From DATFVA01 sp963832355 (GTDB lineage Bacteria; Bacteroidota; Ignavibacteria; Ignavibacteriales; Ignavibacteriaceae), in NCBI GenBank assembly GCA_963832355.1, contig CAWHTX010000003.1, forward strand, positions 310,001-374,000: a stretch of DNA of 64,000 nucleotides, given 5' to 3'. Each line of letters starts with the position of its first letter. Positions within the stretch are counted from its first letter, which is position 1. Of this stretch, positions 9,408-18,728 are shown one piece after another. Position numbers and translations under genes: made by a program. The notes under the pieces are model-generated. The model saw only the letters and a program-made list of their open reading frames with translations. It made no database searches and was not told the origin of the DNA.

Positions 9408-12053
9408 TTATTCTTCTTCGTCTGTAAATCTTAAGGCCGGAGCAGAATCACCTTTCAGAAAAGCATCAACAAACTGGTTGATGTTTGCATCTGTTGTAAG
9501 GGTTACATCCACATTACGTACTGCTCCCATCAGCCTGCCTATTTCCGATAATAGGGAAAGAATTGAGGATGAGGGGATTTTTCTTATTGTTGCAAGCACA
9601 TGATCTCCCCGATGGGATACGGTAAAATTCAGTGTTTCTAATACTTTGGTTATTATTTTTGCACGTCTCATCCTGCGTACAGGATCCGCAGCTCCGCCGC
9701 GGAAGTTGAAATTAATGTAATTATTATTTAATTCTTCGCTGGCAAAAGCATCCAAACGTGAAAAATGATATCCTAAACGGGAAAAGAAATTCATGTAGCA
9801 ATCTGAAACGAAAGCATAACTCCGACTTCCGAGATCGCGATCACCTCTGCTTGAGTCGACGATATTGGACATAAGGAGATTTGTCAAGCCTCTAAAATCA
9901 ATCGGAAGCGGGCCAGCCCATCTTATCCCGGGAGATGTCATTCCTTTAATAAGTGACTGGAAGGGGAGGGAGGCAATATTTTCCGGTGTTATGGACTTTT
10001 TCCCCGACAGGTTTTTCAATCCATTTCCCAGATCAATAACATGTATATCGAGTGGTACAGAAAATTTTAAGGGGTAAGCATAGGTTTCTTCATATTGTGC
10101 GGATTCATAGAGTGAGAACATTTCCCTCATAGAAGATTCATGAGCAAACCTGGTAACATCATGCAGGGTTCTGCAGTTATCCGGTACAAATTCGGAAGAA
10201 CCTGGGTCCGTAAGATTCAAAGGGATGATGAGTTTGGAAACATTTTGCCATATCCTGTGCATCGGACTTCTTAAAAATAAATTATTTGTTGTCGTTTCAG
10301 CATTACGGCTTTTTATTAAATCCTCCGCTATTCCTTCGTAAATTTTGCTTTCAGTTGCATCAATAGTAATTGTCATATCATTACTAAATATCTCAGTAGC
10401 ATTAGAAGTATTTACAATAACGGGGATACCCAGTTCGCGCGCAATAATAGCAAGGTGTCCCGTCGTATTTCCTATGTCAGCAACAAGTCCTGATGCTTTA
10501 TGTAGCACTCTGGTTAGTTCGGGCGAAGTTTTTTTAACAACAAGTATTCCACCAGAAGGAAAATTAACAATATCTTTAGATCTGCTTAATATAAATACTT
10601 TCCCTGAACCGATTCCCGGACTGGCACACGAACCACTTTCCAAAAGACATTTATTCTTTCTTTCAGTGTATTTTTGTTTGATTTTTTCCGAGCCTGCATT
10701 AATAGTTCTGGCTACCGCAAGTGGTCGGCTCTGGAGTATATAGATCTTCCCGCTGCCATCAATCGTCCACTCGATATCCTGAGGAGAACTGAAGAAGTTT
10801 TCAATTCTTTTTGCATACTCAACTATATCTCTTAGCTGTTCTTTTGAAAGGCACGGTATATCTATAATATCCTGATCAATTTTTTCTTCCTTTAATCCAT
10901 CGGTTTTACGCAGAACGGTTTTGTACTGCTGGTTACCCGGTGAAAATTTCATCAACTTACCACGTTTATTATCAACGATAAATTCCTGGGGAGATACGCT
11001 GCCGTCAACCACTTTATTACCAAGTCCCCTTACAGCATGAATAATCATCCCGTTTTCTTTTCCCATAGGATCTTTTGTAAAAAGAACCCCGCTAATTTCT
11101 GAGTCAATCATTTGCAAACAGCCAATACTCATGGGCATATCCACATCACGGAGTCCTGTAAGATATCTGTAGACCAGAGATTGTGGAAGGTACTTTGAAA
11201 TCAGAACTTCAAAACATGCATCTATCAGATTCGCCTTACTTACATTAAGTGCTGTATAATGAAGACCGGCAAAAGAATGGTGAAGATCATCCTCACCCAC
11301 GGCACTTGATCTGACGGAGAGTAATACATCCCCATGCTTACTGGATAAAAATTCATAATTATTGAGAATAATTTTCTCAATTAATTGGGGGATAGGAGTG
11401 GCTATGATTAAGGCCTGAATAACCTGGCTAACCTGCTGAATCTGAGAATTATCATTAAAATCGATCGATGCAATCGCACTATCAATCTGGGAATAGAGAT
11501 CACCCTGGGCAAGGAAATCTTCAAAGAACCTGGAGGTTATACAAAAACCATCTGGTATAGGAATCAGTAGCTTATTATGTATCTCACAAAGTCTGCTCAT
11601 TTTACCCCCTACTTCACGGGTATGGTTCATCGTAATTTCATCCACCCTGTACGAATACGCCCTATTTGGCAGAAGAGTTACCTGCTCATTGCAGTCGTTA
11701 CAGTCGGGTTTTTCACAATCCCATCTTACCGGGCAGTAGGAACCAGGGGCTATTATTTCTTTGCATTCGTTTTCTATTCTGCTTACCTGGTTAACCAAAG
11801 ATTTATATTTTCCATTGCACATAGACGAGAGGTGATCGGTTACATCTCTGGTATTCGCCAGAATTTCTGAATAGATTTTAAGAACCTCTCCCTTTGAAAA
11901 CGGGTTTCCCGAACTGAGCGTTTCACTCAGCTGAGCCATTTGTTTTAATGCTTCATCATTAGAATAAAGCAAATTTTGAAAATGCTTAAGTTTCTCTTTG
12001 AAAGAAATCGATTTATTGTTTTCTTTTTTATTTTTTTTTCTGAAGATTGACAT
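9408..12053 (-). CDS. PEP-synthase-like protein lacking the PEP barrel
   Basis: An 881-residue relative of pyruvate,water/pyruvate,phosphate dikinases. Residues 1-140 are helical and end in a Cys cluster (C107, C113, C118, C121) that could hold zinc or an Fe-S centre. The ATP-grasp PPDK-N domain spans about 145-445, and the swivelling phosphohistidine domain about 470-570, with H533 in TGHLAIIARELGIP. The C-terminal ~300 residues do not show the PEP/pyruvate TIM-barrel motifs. The substrate phosphorylated after the His intermediate is therefore unknown. The start codon overlaps the stop of the response regulator gene (TGATG), implying translational coupling. True PEP synthase is unlikely. Confidence 0.82.
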   Translation of the reverse strand: MSIFRKKNKKENNKSISFKEKLKHFQNLLYSNDEALKQMAQLSETLSSGNPFSKGEVLKIYSEILANTRDVTDHLSSMCNGKYKSLVNQVSRIENECKEIIAPGSYCPVRWDCEKPDCNDCNEQVTLLPNRAYSYRVDEITMNHTREVGGKMSRLCEIHNKLLIPIPDGFCITSRFFEDFLAQGDLYSQIDSAIASIDFNDNSQIQQVSQVIQALIIATPIPQLIEKIILNNYEFLSSKHGDVLLSVRSSAVGEDDLHHSFAGLHYTALNVSKANLIDACFEVLISKYLPQSLVYRYLTGLRDVDMPMSIGCLQMIDSEISGVLFTKDPMGKENGMIIHAVRGLGNKVVDGSVSPQEFIVDNKRGKLMKFSPGNQQYKTVLRKTDGLKEEKIDQDIIDIPCLSKEQLRDIVEYAKRIENFFSSPQDIEWTIDGSGKIYILQSRPLAVARTINAGSEKIKQKYTERKNKCLLESGSCASPGIGSGKVFILSRSKDIVNFPSGGILVVKKTSPELTRVLHKASGLVADIGNTTGHLAIIARELGIPVIVNTSNATEIFSNDMTITIDATESKIYEGIAEDLIKSRNAETTTNNLFLRSPMHRIWQNVSKLIIPLNLTDPGSSEFVPDNCRTLHDVTRFAHESSMREMFSLYESAQYEETYAYPLKFSVPLDIHVIDLGNGLKNLSGKKSITPENIASLPFQSLIKGMTSPGIRWAGPLPIDFRGLTNLLMSNIVDSSRGDRDLGSRSYAFVSDCYMNFFSRLGYHFSRLDAFASEELNNNYINFNFRGGAADPVRRMRRAKIITKVLETLNFTVSHRGDHVLATIRKIPSSSILSLLSEIGRLMGAVRNVDVTLTTDANINQFVDAFLKGDSAPALRFTDEEE

Positions 12054-12457
12054 CAGATTATTTTTTCTATTTTCAAGGTCCTTAAAATTAGTGATTTAAT
12101 TTCTTCCGTTGTAAAAGGCTTCATTAAAAAACCGGACACATTAGTAAATGAATCATCATACAATTTATCATTAGAGCCGGCTCTTGAAGGAATAAATCCA
12201 GACATAATGATAACCGGAATTTTTTGATCAATATTCTTAATCCTTCTGATTGCCTCAAGAGCATTCATTCCTGGCAGTACATAGTCAATTAGAACGAGAT
12301 TGAACTTACTGCTCCTTATATACCTTAAACCTTCAAAGGCAGTGGTGCTGCACGTAATTTCATACAAAAATTCAGCATCTTTTTGCAGTGCCTTTTTCAC
12401 TGATTTAAAAATGATCTCTTCTTTATCTAAAACCAATATTTTGATCAGCGCTTTCAT
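12053..12457 (-). CDS. Single-domain response regulator, altered acidic pocket
   Basis: A receiver-only protein of 134 residues. Phosphoacceptor D58 (VLIDYVLPG), S86 and K113 (LMKPF) are present. The usual acidic pair reads LDKEE, with Lys12 replacing the second Asp, which could change Mg2+ binding. It lies 1 base after the degenerate di-heme sensor gene and shares one base with the PEP-synthase-like gene, so all three are made together. With its neighbour unlikely to act as a kinase, its phosphoryl donor may be the kinase at 7.8-9.4 kb. That is an inference. Confidence 0.9.
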   Translation of the reverse strand: MKALIKILVLDKEEIIFKSVKKALQKDAEFLYEITCSTTAFEGLRYIRSSKFNLVLIDYVLPGMNALEAIRRIKNIDQKIPVIIMSGFIPSRAGSNDKLYDDSFTNVSGFLMKPFTTEEIKSLILRTLKIEKII

Positions 12458-12458
12458 T

Positions 12459-14012
12459 CTAAAGAGCGGGCAAAGTAATTTTCATTGTATTTCCTGAATC
12501 TGCCGTTTCAATCAGTAAATTTCCTTTATGCATTCTAATAATATCTTTGCAAACCACAAGACTGATATCTGTTTTCTCAAATTTCTTCATTTTTGAGGAT
12601 TCATCAGCTAAATTATGCAAGATTCCTTCGGATATCGGCTTGCCCGTATCGTGAAAAATGATTTCTATTTCGTTTTTGTCTTCTTTGAAAATAGCTGAAA
12701 TATCAAGAATTCCCCCGGTTAACATTGATTCCGAGGATATCAGTAGAAGATTCAAGAATACCTGCTCTAATAAGTTACTGTCTGCTGATATCTCGGGAAG
12801 TTCATTTTCAAATGAAGGGATGATTTTAATATTCCTGAAATTTGAAAATTTATTTACAACAGAAATGGCTTGTTTTAAAACCGGAATAATATCGATAAAC
12901 TCAAAATCAGGTTTTTCATGTTTAGTGAAAGATAAAATATTTCGTATGCTTTCTCTGATTTTTAATGCTTCCTGTCTTATGATACTGTAATCTTCTCTGG
13001 CGTGTTCATTCCCGGATTCCCAAAGTAAATTTTCACTATAAATGATAATTCCTGTTAGTGGATTATTGATCTCATTTGCAATTTCATTTGCTATTTTTCC
13101 TATCGAGGCAAGCTTTTCCGATTCAATAAGCTGTGACTGCGTCTTCAGAAGCTGATTCTGCATTTTATTAAATGAGTTAGCCAGTACACCAAGTTCCGCT
13201 TTCCCCGGAGGGATGGAATGCTCGAAATCACCCTGTGCAACCCGCTTGGTTCCCTCAACAAGGTTTCTAACAGGTTTTCCAACAATATATTTTATCGAAA
13301 AATATGCAATAACCGAAGCCAGTAAAGCAAAAATGATCGTTAAGGAAATCAGAAATATTTGTGACTGATGCAGGCCTTTAATAACACTTTCCATTGAAAC
13401 TTCAATTTCAATGAATCCGAGGATTTTCTGGGAAGGATTATGAATGGAAGTTCCCGACTCTGTGTCCGTTTTTTCACTGTTTAAAGTCTTTACATCACTC
13501 ATATTATCTGTGTAATGACATGCATTGCTGCACTCCGGTTCATTAAATATCGGCAGTGAATAGTCAATGATCTGAGCTTGTTCATTAATCCTATATTGAT
13601 TGAAATTTTTAATATCCGGATTCGAAATGTTATCGCGGTCATTATGACAACTTTTACAGAGCGGATTACCCTGAGAAATATCCTTGTTCAATTCTGAGGG
13701 TTTTGATGTATATATTATCTGACCCTCATGGTTTAATATCCTGGCAGATTTTATTTCCTTTGTTTCTGCAATGCTCTGGACTGCCAGAGAAATTTCTTCT
13801 CTTCTATTCTTGAGCATACTAAATCTCAATATCTTCTCAATTGTTCTGCTTAATTGTTCGGTATTATTACTAATTGTAGCTATAGAATTTTCCTTTTGCC
13901 TGACTAGACTAAAAACAGAAAAGAGTCCTATCAAAAGGAGTATAATTATCCCAAGCAGTATCGATATCCGGGTAGAAATGGTTATATATTTTAATTTTTT
14001 GAAAATTTCCAT
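12459..14012 (-). CDS. Di-heme-c sensor with degenerate histidine kinase core
   Basis: A 517-residue membrane sensor. TM1 is about 16-37 and TM2 about 218-240. The periplasmic loop carries two heme-c attachment motifs, CKSCH (119-123) and CSNACH (161-166, one residue longer than normal), after a Cache-like YTSKPSELN segment. HAMP (about 241-293) and a HisKA-like helix follow. The expected VAHEINNPL reads IANEINNPL: N313 replaces the phosphoacceptor His. The N box has lost its second Asn (LNLLLISSES), G1 reads DTGKPIS and G2 reads KTDISLVV. It is thus very probably a pseudokinase that reports redox state or a heme ligand by conformation. Stop to next start is one base. Reads with a different base at the His codon would change this view. 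Confidence 0.88.
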   Translation of the reverse strand: MEIFKKLKYITISTRISILLGIIILLLIGLFSVFSLVRQKENSIATISNNTEQLSRTIEKILRFSMLKNRREEISLAVQSIAETKEIKSARILNHEGQIIYTSKPSELNKDISQGNPLCKSCHNDRDNISNPDIKNFNQYRINEQAQIIDYSLPIFNEPECSNACHYTDNMSDVKTLNSEKTDTESGTSIHNPSQKILGFIEIEVSMESVIKGLHQSQIFLISLTIIFALLASVIAYFSIKYIVGKPVRNLVEGTKRVAQGDFEHSIPPGKAELGVLANSFNKMQNQLLKTQSQLIESEKLASIGKIANEIANEINNPLTGIIIYSENLLWESGNEHAREDYSIIRQEALKIRESIRNILSFTKHEKPDFEFIDIIPVLKQAISVVNKFSNFRNIKIIPSFENELPEISADSNLLEQVFLNLLLISSESMLTGGILDISAIFKEDKNEIEIIFHDTGKPISEGILHNLADESSKMKKFEKTDISLVVCKDIIRMHKGNLLIETADSGNTMKITLPAL

Positions 14013-14041
14013 ATCGGAGATATTTCTATATCTCTTTAAAT

Positions 14042-14353
14042 TTACTCATGATGAGAAATCCGTGTAACATTCATTCCAAATCTTTTAAGTATCAGGTCGG
14101 TTCCAAATGCCATTATTGACCCAAGTGATGCCATAACCAGTGTCACTACAACTGCATAAAGTGTTCTGTCATTATTATACATTTCTGCTATCCACAGATT
14201 TACTCCTGTTAGTTCTTTCGTGTCAATAACTACGTTCAACGCTGACTCCTCTTTGCCGCCAATATCTCCTCCATAAGAAGTACTACCAGCTGACCAAAAA
14301 CAACTTATACTCAGCCAGATCAAACTGAGTATCACTATTTTTTTTACTTTCAT
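14042..14353 (-). CDS. Small secreted/membrane-anchored protein
   Basis: 103 residues with an N-terminal signal peptide or helix (KKIVILSLIWLSISCFW), a short periplasmic stretch containing TKELTGVNLWIAEMYN, and one C-terminal membrane helix (LYAVVVTLVMASLGSIMAFG). The start at ATG 14353 is chosen over an in-frame TTG at 14377 because AGAGG lies upstream of it and the signal sequence then comes first. It lies 13 bases after the last TauE gene and 29 bases before the di-heme sensor gene. It may be a transporter accessory subunit or a link between transporter and sensor. No family recognised. Confidence 0.7.
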   Translation of the reverse strand: MKVKKIVILSLIWLSISCFWSAGSTSYGGDIGGKEESALNVVIDTKELTGVNLWIAEMYNNDRTLYAVVVTLVMASLGSIMAFGTDLILKRFGMNVTRISHHE

Positions 14354-14366
14354 AAGTATGCCTCTT

Positions 14367-15416
14367 TTAATGCTCAATTAATAATTTTTTTTCTTTCCTG
14401 GCCTCAACAAACAACTTGACGCAGATTATTAGCGTCATCAACACGGAAGCGCCGATAACAAGAGTTCCTGCGATATGAGAATATATCGGAATGTTTGTCA
14501 TTTTATAGATCTGTTCAATAACTACTGAAATTCCTGCAAAAGCAATCATTACAGCGAATAGAAGTCTTATTCCGTATCCGCGTATATATTTTACGGCTGT
14601 AACCCCCAGTTGTGCTCCAATAGATGCACCCAGCAGCATAAAGAAGGCTGCAATAATTTCCACTCTTCCTTTAATTGCATAAGTAAGGCACCCGTATGCT
14701 CCGCTGAAAAGAACGCTCATAAGATCAGTACCGACAGCTATAGCAGTGGGACAGCCGATAAGGTAAACCAGTGCAGGCATTCTGATAAATCCCCCTCCAA
14801 CTCCCATAAAGCCAGAAAGAAATCCAGTAATGAAAAAAATTAAAAGTACAATCCAGAGTGAAACTGATTCAATTCCGGATGTGGGAAATGAAACCATTGG
14901 AGGAATTTTAACCTTGTACAACCTTTGAGATAAACGGATTTTCTTCTTTCTGGGTTTAGCTTTCGGATCGATCTCGGAAGAATCATTCTGGGAGGGACGA
15001 ATGACAAAATAATCATACATCATAAAGATCGATAAACCCAGAAGGAGAATAATATAGCTCCATCGGACAATTGCCCCAACATTACCAACCTTTTCCAGAA
15101 CCATGACAACCTGAGATCCGCCCTCCACCCCCAGGATTGAAGCAACTATGGAAATTGATCCCAGCTTCCAATCAACGTTCCCCATTTTGCTGTGTTTTTT
15201 TGTAGCGACAATAGATTTTCCAAATATATGTGCCAGGTCGGTTCCTATCGCATAAGACATATGAAATCCAAAAATATTAAGTGCTGGTGTTACAATCCAG
15301 GCTCCGCCTACTCCAAAGAACCCACCGAGAACTCCTACACAGAAACCTATTACTATCAGCAGCAGTACATTAAATTCAATTCCTGCTACCGGAAGATATA
15401 TATTGAAAATATCCAT
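14367..15416 (-). CDS. TauE/SafE-family transporter, tandem copy 1
   Basis: One of four tandem paralogues (349 residues, about eight helices in two repeats). The two family loops read GGFFGVGGAWIVTPALN and GFMGVGGGFIRMPALVY. A conserved position after each loop is Asp in both halves here: GTDLAHIFG and GTDLMSVLF. This copy differs from the others in the first loop (GGAW for GGGW) and in AHIFGKSIV. A charged cytoplasmic linker joins the halves. As the last of the four in transcription order it precedes the small membrane protein. Sulfate, sulfite or thiosulfate are likely substrates by context; none is proven. Confidence 0.9.
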   Translation of the reverse strand: MDIFNIYLPVAGIEFNVLLLIVIGFCVGVLGGFFGVGGAWIVTPALNIFGFHMSYAIGTDLAHIFGKSIVATKKHSKMGNVDWKLGSISIVASILGVEGGSQVVMVLEKVGNVGAIVRWSYIILLLGLSIFMMYDYFVIRPSQNDSSEIDPKAKPRKKKIRLSQRLYKVKIPPMVSFPTSGIESVSLWIVLLIFFITGFLSGFMGVGGGFIRMPALVYLIGCPTAIAVGTDLMSVLFSGAYGCLTYAIKGRVEIIAAFFMLLGASIGAQLGVTAVKYIRGYGIRLLFAVMIAFAGISVVIEQIYKMTNIPIYSHIAGTLVIGASVLMTLIICVKLFVEARKEKKLLIEH

Positions 15417-15449
15417 AGACTATTCCCGATCAATAATGAGAAAATAGTG

Positions 15450-16493
15450 TTAAGCCATTTGACTCTTCCTGGATTTTTCTTTTTTTGATTCTATTACGAG
15501 CCTTGCGATAATAATAATCGTCATAGATACCGCAGTTCCCATAAGTACTATTCCGGCCGTTGTCTGGTAGAATGAAACCAGGGAGAGTTTATAAATCTGT
15601 TCCAAAGCAACGGAACACCCGGCGAACACAATCATTATGGCGAATAGAAGTCTGATACCATAACCTTTGACATATTTGATAGCTGTTGCACCTATCTGAG
15701 CCCCTATTGATGCCCCGATCAACATAAAAAAGGCTGCGATAAATTCTACGCGTCCCTTCAGGGCATAAGTGAAACAGCCATAAGCTCCTGCAAATAATAC
15801 ACTCATTAAATCCGTTCCAACAGCTATTACCGTTGGGACACCAATGAGATATACCAGAGCAGGCATTCGTATGAAGCCCCCTCCCACACCCAGAAATCCT
15901 GACAGAAAACCTGTAACCAGGAAAACAAGTAAAACAATCCAGAGAGAAACAGACGGAATATCTGATGCCGGTAATGAGATCATAGGTGGAATTTTTATGT
16001 TGTGTAGTCTTACTGCTATTTTACTTCTTGTATTTTGGGGTTTCTCTTCAGATATATTTTTTGAGTGCCGTGGATTCACGACAAAATAATCATAAAACAT
16101 AAAGCTGCTTAAACCAAACATCATAATAAGGTAGCACCATCGGACAATTTCCCCTGCACTTCCGGATTTTTCCAGCTCCAGGATCACCTGTGATCCCAGC
16201 TCAAGTCCAACAATAGAGGCGATAATGGAAATAAATCCCAGCTTCCAGTCGATATTTCCCATCTTCTGATGTTTTTTTGTTGCACCGATCGATTGACCGA
16301 AAATATTGGCAAGGTCCGTTCCAATGGCATATGCCATATGGAAACCGAATATGTTTAATGCTGGGGTAACTATCCACCCACCTCCAACACCAAAAAATCC
16401 CCCTAAGACTCCGACACAAAAACCTATCAATATTAATAAAAGTACATTAAACTCTATCCCGGCTACAGGTAAATATATATTGAAGATATCCAC
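15450..16493 (-). CDS. TauE/SafE-family transporter, tandem copy 2
   Basis: 347 residues and closely similar to copy 1; the N-terminal MDIFNIYLPVAGIEFNV is the same in both proteins. The start is GTG at 16491-16493. The family loops are GVGGGWIVTPALN and GVGGGFIRMPALV. Both halves keep Asp (GTDLANIFG, GTDLMSVLF), so copies 1 and 2 share the same putative site residues. Third codon positions differ widely from copy 1 even where the protein is identical, which points to an old duplication under purifying selection. Gap to copy 1 is 33 bases, consistent with one transcript. Confidence 0.9.
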   Translation of the reverse strand: MDIFNIYLPVAGIEFNVLLLILIGFCVGVLGGFFGVGGGWIVTPALNIFGFHMAYAIGTDLANIFGQSIGATKKHQKMGNIDWKLGFISIIASIVGLELGSQVILELEKSGSAGEIVRWCYLIMMFGLSSFMFYDYFVVNPRHSKNISEEKPQNTRSKIAVRLHNIKIPPMISLPASDIPSVSLWIVLLVFLVTGFLSGFLGVGGGFIRMPALVYLIGVPTVIAVGTDLMSVLFAGAYGCFTYALKGRVEFIAAFFMLIGASIGAQIGATAIKYVKGYGIRLLFAIMIVFAGCSVALEQIYKLSLVSFYQTTAGIVLMGTAVSMTIIIIARLVIESKKEKSRKSQMA

Positions 16494-16529
16494 GTTTATC
16501 CCGGTTTTTAGTTAATGAAATTTGCTAGT

Positions 16530-17573
16530 TTATTTTTGCTTTCCTGTTTCGATATAAACTTTGCTGATTATTACCATTGACATCGTAACAGCAGTACCGA
16601 TCAAGAAAATGCCAGCGATGGTTTGAAAAAACGGATGATTTGTAATTTTATAAAACTGCTCAGTAGCCACCGAAAAAGCGGCCAAAATAATCATTATTGC
16701 AAAAAGTAATCTGATTCCATAACCTTTCACATACTTAACTGCCGTAGAACCTATCTGTGCACCTATAGAAGCTCCAAGAAGCATGATTACGGCAGCTATT
16801 ATTTCTACTCGCCCTTTCATAGCATAAGTGAAACAACCGTACGCTCCACTAAAAAGAACTGTTATCAGGCTGGTACCAACGGCGATCGCAGTTGGAAGAC
16901 CGATTAAATAAACAAGTGCAGGCATTATAATAAACCCGCCGCCAACTCCCATAAAACCTGACAGGAATCCTGTGAATAAGAATATTATAAAGATAATCCA
17001 TATCGAAACCCTATCGATATCCGATGCGGGAAATGAAACCATGGGAGGCAGATTAATTTTATACAGTTTTTCGGAAATATTACTTCGTTCCACTCTTATT
17101 TTAATGTCAGAAGGATTATTCTTTTCCTCATCGAATCGCTTTTGTGTTTTAGGTTGAATGACGAAATAATCATACATCATATAACACCCAAGAGAAAATA
17201 ACATAACCATGTAACACCACCTGACAACTTCCCCAACTTCTCCCGCTCTCTCCAGTGCAATGATAACTTCTGATCCGATTTCCAGTCCGATTATTGAGGT
17301 AATGATCGAGATCAGTCCCAGTTTCCAGTCAATATTTCCCATCTGTTGGTGCTTTTTAACTGCACCGATAGTCTGTCCAAAAATATTTGATAAATCCGTT
17401 CCGATAGCAAATGCCATATGAAAACCGAAGATGTTGAGTGCAGGAGTTACAATCCAGCCACCCCCAACTCCAAAAAATCCTCCCAGTACACCAACACAGA
17501 AGCCGATGGTAACCAGTAAAAAGACATTAAACTCAATTCCCGCTACAGGAAGATAGATATTAAAAATATCCAT
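16530..17573 (-). CDS. TauE/SafE-family transporter, tandem copy 3
   Basis: 347 residues with the shared MDIF N-terminus and two-repeat fold. The first half keeps Asp (GTDLSNIFGQT), but the second half has Ser (GTSLITVLFSG) where copies 1 and 2 have Asp. The second family loop is GVGGGFIIMPALV, with Ile for Arg (IIMP against IRMP). These changes put copy 3 between copies 1-2 and copy 4. A change in substrate or coupling ion is possible. It lies 36 bases before copy 2 and 20 bases after copy 4. Confidence 0.9.
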   Translation of the reverse strand: MDIFNIYLPVAGIEFNVFLLVTIGFCVGVLGGFFGVGGGWIVTPALNIFGFHMAFAIGTDLSNIFGQTIGAVKKHQQMGNIDWKLGLISIITSIIGLEIGSEVIIALERAGEVGEVVRWCYMVMLFSLGCYMMYDYFVIQPKTQKRFDEEKNNPSDIKIRVERSNISEKLYKINLPPMVSFPASDIDRVSIWIIFIIFLFTGFLSGFMGVGGGFIIMPALVYLIGLPTAIAVGTSLITVLFSGAYGCFTYAMKGRVEIIAAVIMLLGASIGAQIGSTAVKYVKGYGIRLLFAIMIILAAFSVATEQFYKITNHPFFQTIAGIFLIGTAVTMSMVIISKVYIETGKQK

Positions 17574-17593
17574 AATTTTTTCAGCAGAGGCAG

Positions 17594-18643
17594 TTAATTA
17601 TTGTATATGGCTTTTCTTTCTTTTTTGAATTCAATAGTAAGCTTGCTTATAATAATCGTAGTAATCGTCAGCGCTGTACCTATTAAAATAATTTCGGCTA
17701 TAGTCTGGAAAAGCGAATGTCTGGTAAGCTTATAAAATTGTTCGGTTATAACAGACATTGCAGCAAACATTATCATAATGGCAAATAAAAGTCTTATTCC
17801 GTATCCTTTAATATATTTTACGGCAGTAGCTCCTATCTGAGCTCCTATAGATGCACCAAAAAGAAGAGCTATTGCTGCAATTACCTCAACCTTTCCATTA
17901 ATTGCGTAAACGAAGCAACCGAAGGCTGAACTAAAAAGAACTGTAATTAAAGTAGTCCCGACAGCTATTATTGTGGGAAGTCCGATTAAGTAAACAAGTG
18001 TCGGCATGATAATAAATCCGCCTCCAATACCCAGGAGACCGGAAATAAAGCCTGTAAACAAAAAGATTATAATAATTATCCATAAAGAAACTGCTTCAAT
18101 CTGTGAGATTGGGAAGGAGATCATAGGTGACAATTTAATTTGATACAACTTTTCCGCTATTCTGCTTCTGCAGCAATCTTTTTCACCTGCATTTTCGGAT
18201 TTAACTTCCTGAAGCTGCCGTTTCTGAAGGACAAAGTAATCATAAAACATGAAGCAGCTCAATCCCGAGAGGAATAGTACGTAGCACCATCTGATTATTA
18301 TTCCGGCATCCCCTGATTTTTCCAGAGCTAGAACTGTTTGTGAACCAGCCTCAAATCCAATGATAGAGATAGAAACTGAAATAAATCCCAGTTTCCAATC
18401 TATATTTCCCATTTTTTGGTGTTTTCTTGTGGCACCAAGTGACTGACCAAAGATGTTTGCAAGACAAGTTCCGATCGCAAATGCCATTGGAAAGCCGAAG
18501 ATGTTAAGGGCAGGAGTTACAAACCATCCGCCACCTTCTCCAAAAAATCCGGCGATCACACCTACACAAAAACCTATTACCAGTAATAGTAAAAGATTAA
18601 AATGAATTCCAACTACAGGTAAGAAGATTTCAAATAATTTCAT
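17594..18643 (-). CDS. TauE/SafE-family transporter, tandem copy 4 (most divergent)
   Basis: 349 residues and the first TauE gene in transcription order. The N-terminus reads MKLFEIFLPVVGIHFNL, unlike the MDIF of copies 1-3. The first family loop has Glu (FFGEGGGWFVTPALN) where the others have Val. The Asp positions are Cys in the first half (GTCLANIFG) and Thr in the second (GTTLITVLF). The second loop is GIGGGFIIMPTLV. The fold and length are intact, so this looks like functional divergence, not decay. It follows SUMT by 85 bases, the widest gap in this gene set, where a promoter could lie. Confidence 0.9.
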   Translation of the reverse strand: MKLFEIFLPVVGIHFNLLLLLVIGFCVGVIAGFFGEGGGWFVTPALNIFGFPMAFAIGTCLANIFGQSLGATRKHQKMGNIDWKLGFISVSISIIGFEAGSQTVLALEKSGDAGIIIRWCYVLFLSGLSCFMFYDYFVLQKRQLQEVKSENAGEKDCCRSRIAEKLYQIKLSPMISFPISQIEAVSLWIIIIIFLFTGFISGLLGIGGGFIIMPTLVYLIGLPTIIAVGTTLITVLFSSAFGCFVYAINGKVEVIAAIALLFGASIGAQIGATAVKYIKGYGIRLLFAIMIMFAAMSVITEQFYKLTRHSLFQTIAEIILIGTALTITTIIISKLTIEFKKERKAIYNN

Positions 18644-18728
18644 TTTTGTTTATTAGTAGGAACTTAATTCTGCCAGTCTAAAAAATTCCTGTTTTAAGTT
18701 TATACAAAAAATATAACCGGCTTTCGGT

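Noticed and set aside
9408..12053. Genuine PEP synthase (ppsA)
   Set aside because: The ATP-grasp and phosphohistidine domains fit, but the C-terminal PEP/pyruvate barrel motifs are missing.
14367..18643. Recent amplification or assembly duplication of the TauE genes
   Set aside because: Synonymous sites and non-conserved regions differ widely among all four copies, so they are separate, old genes.
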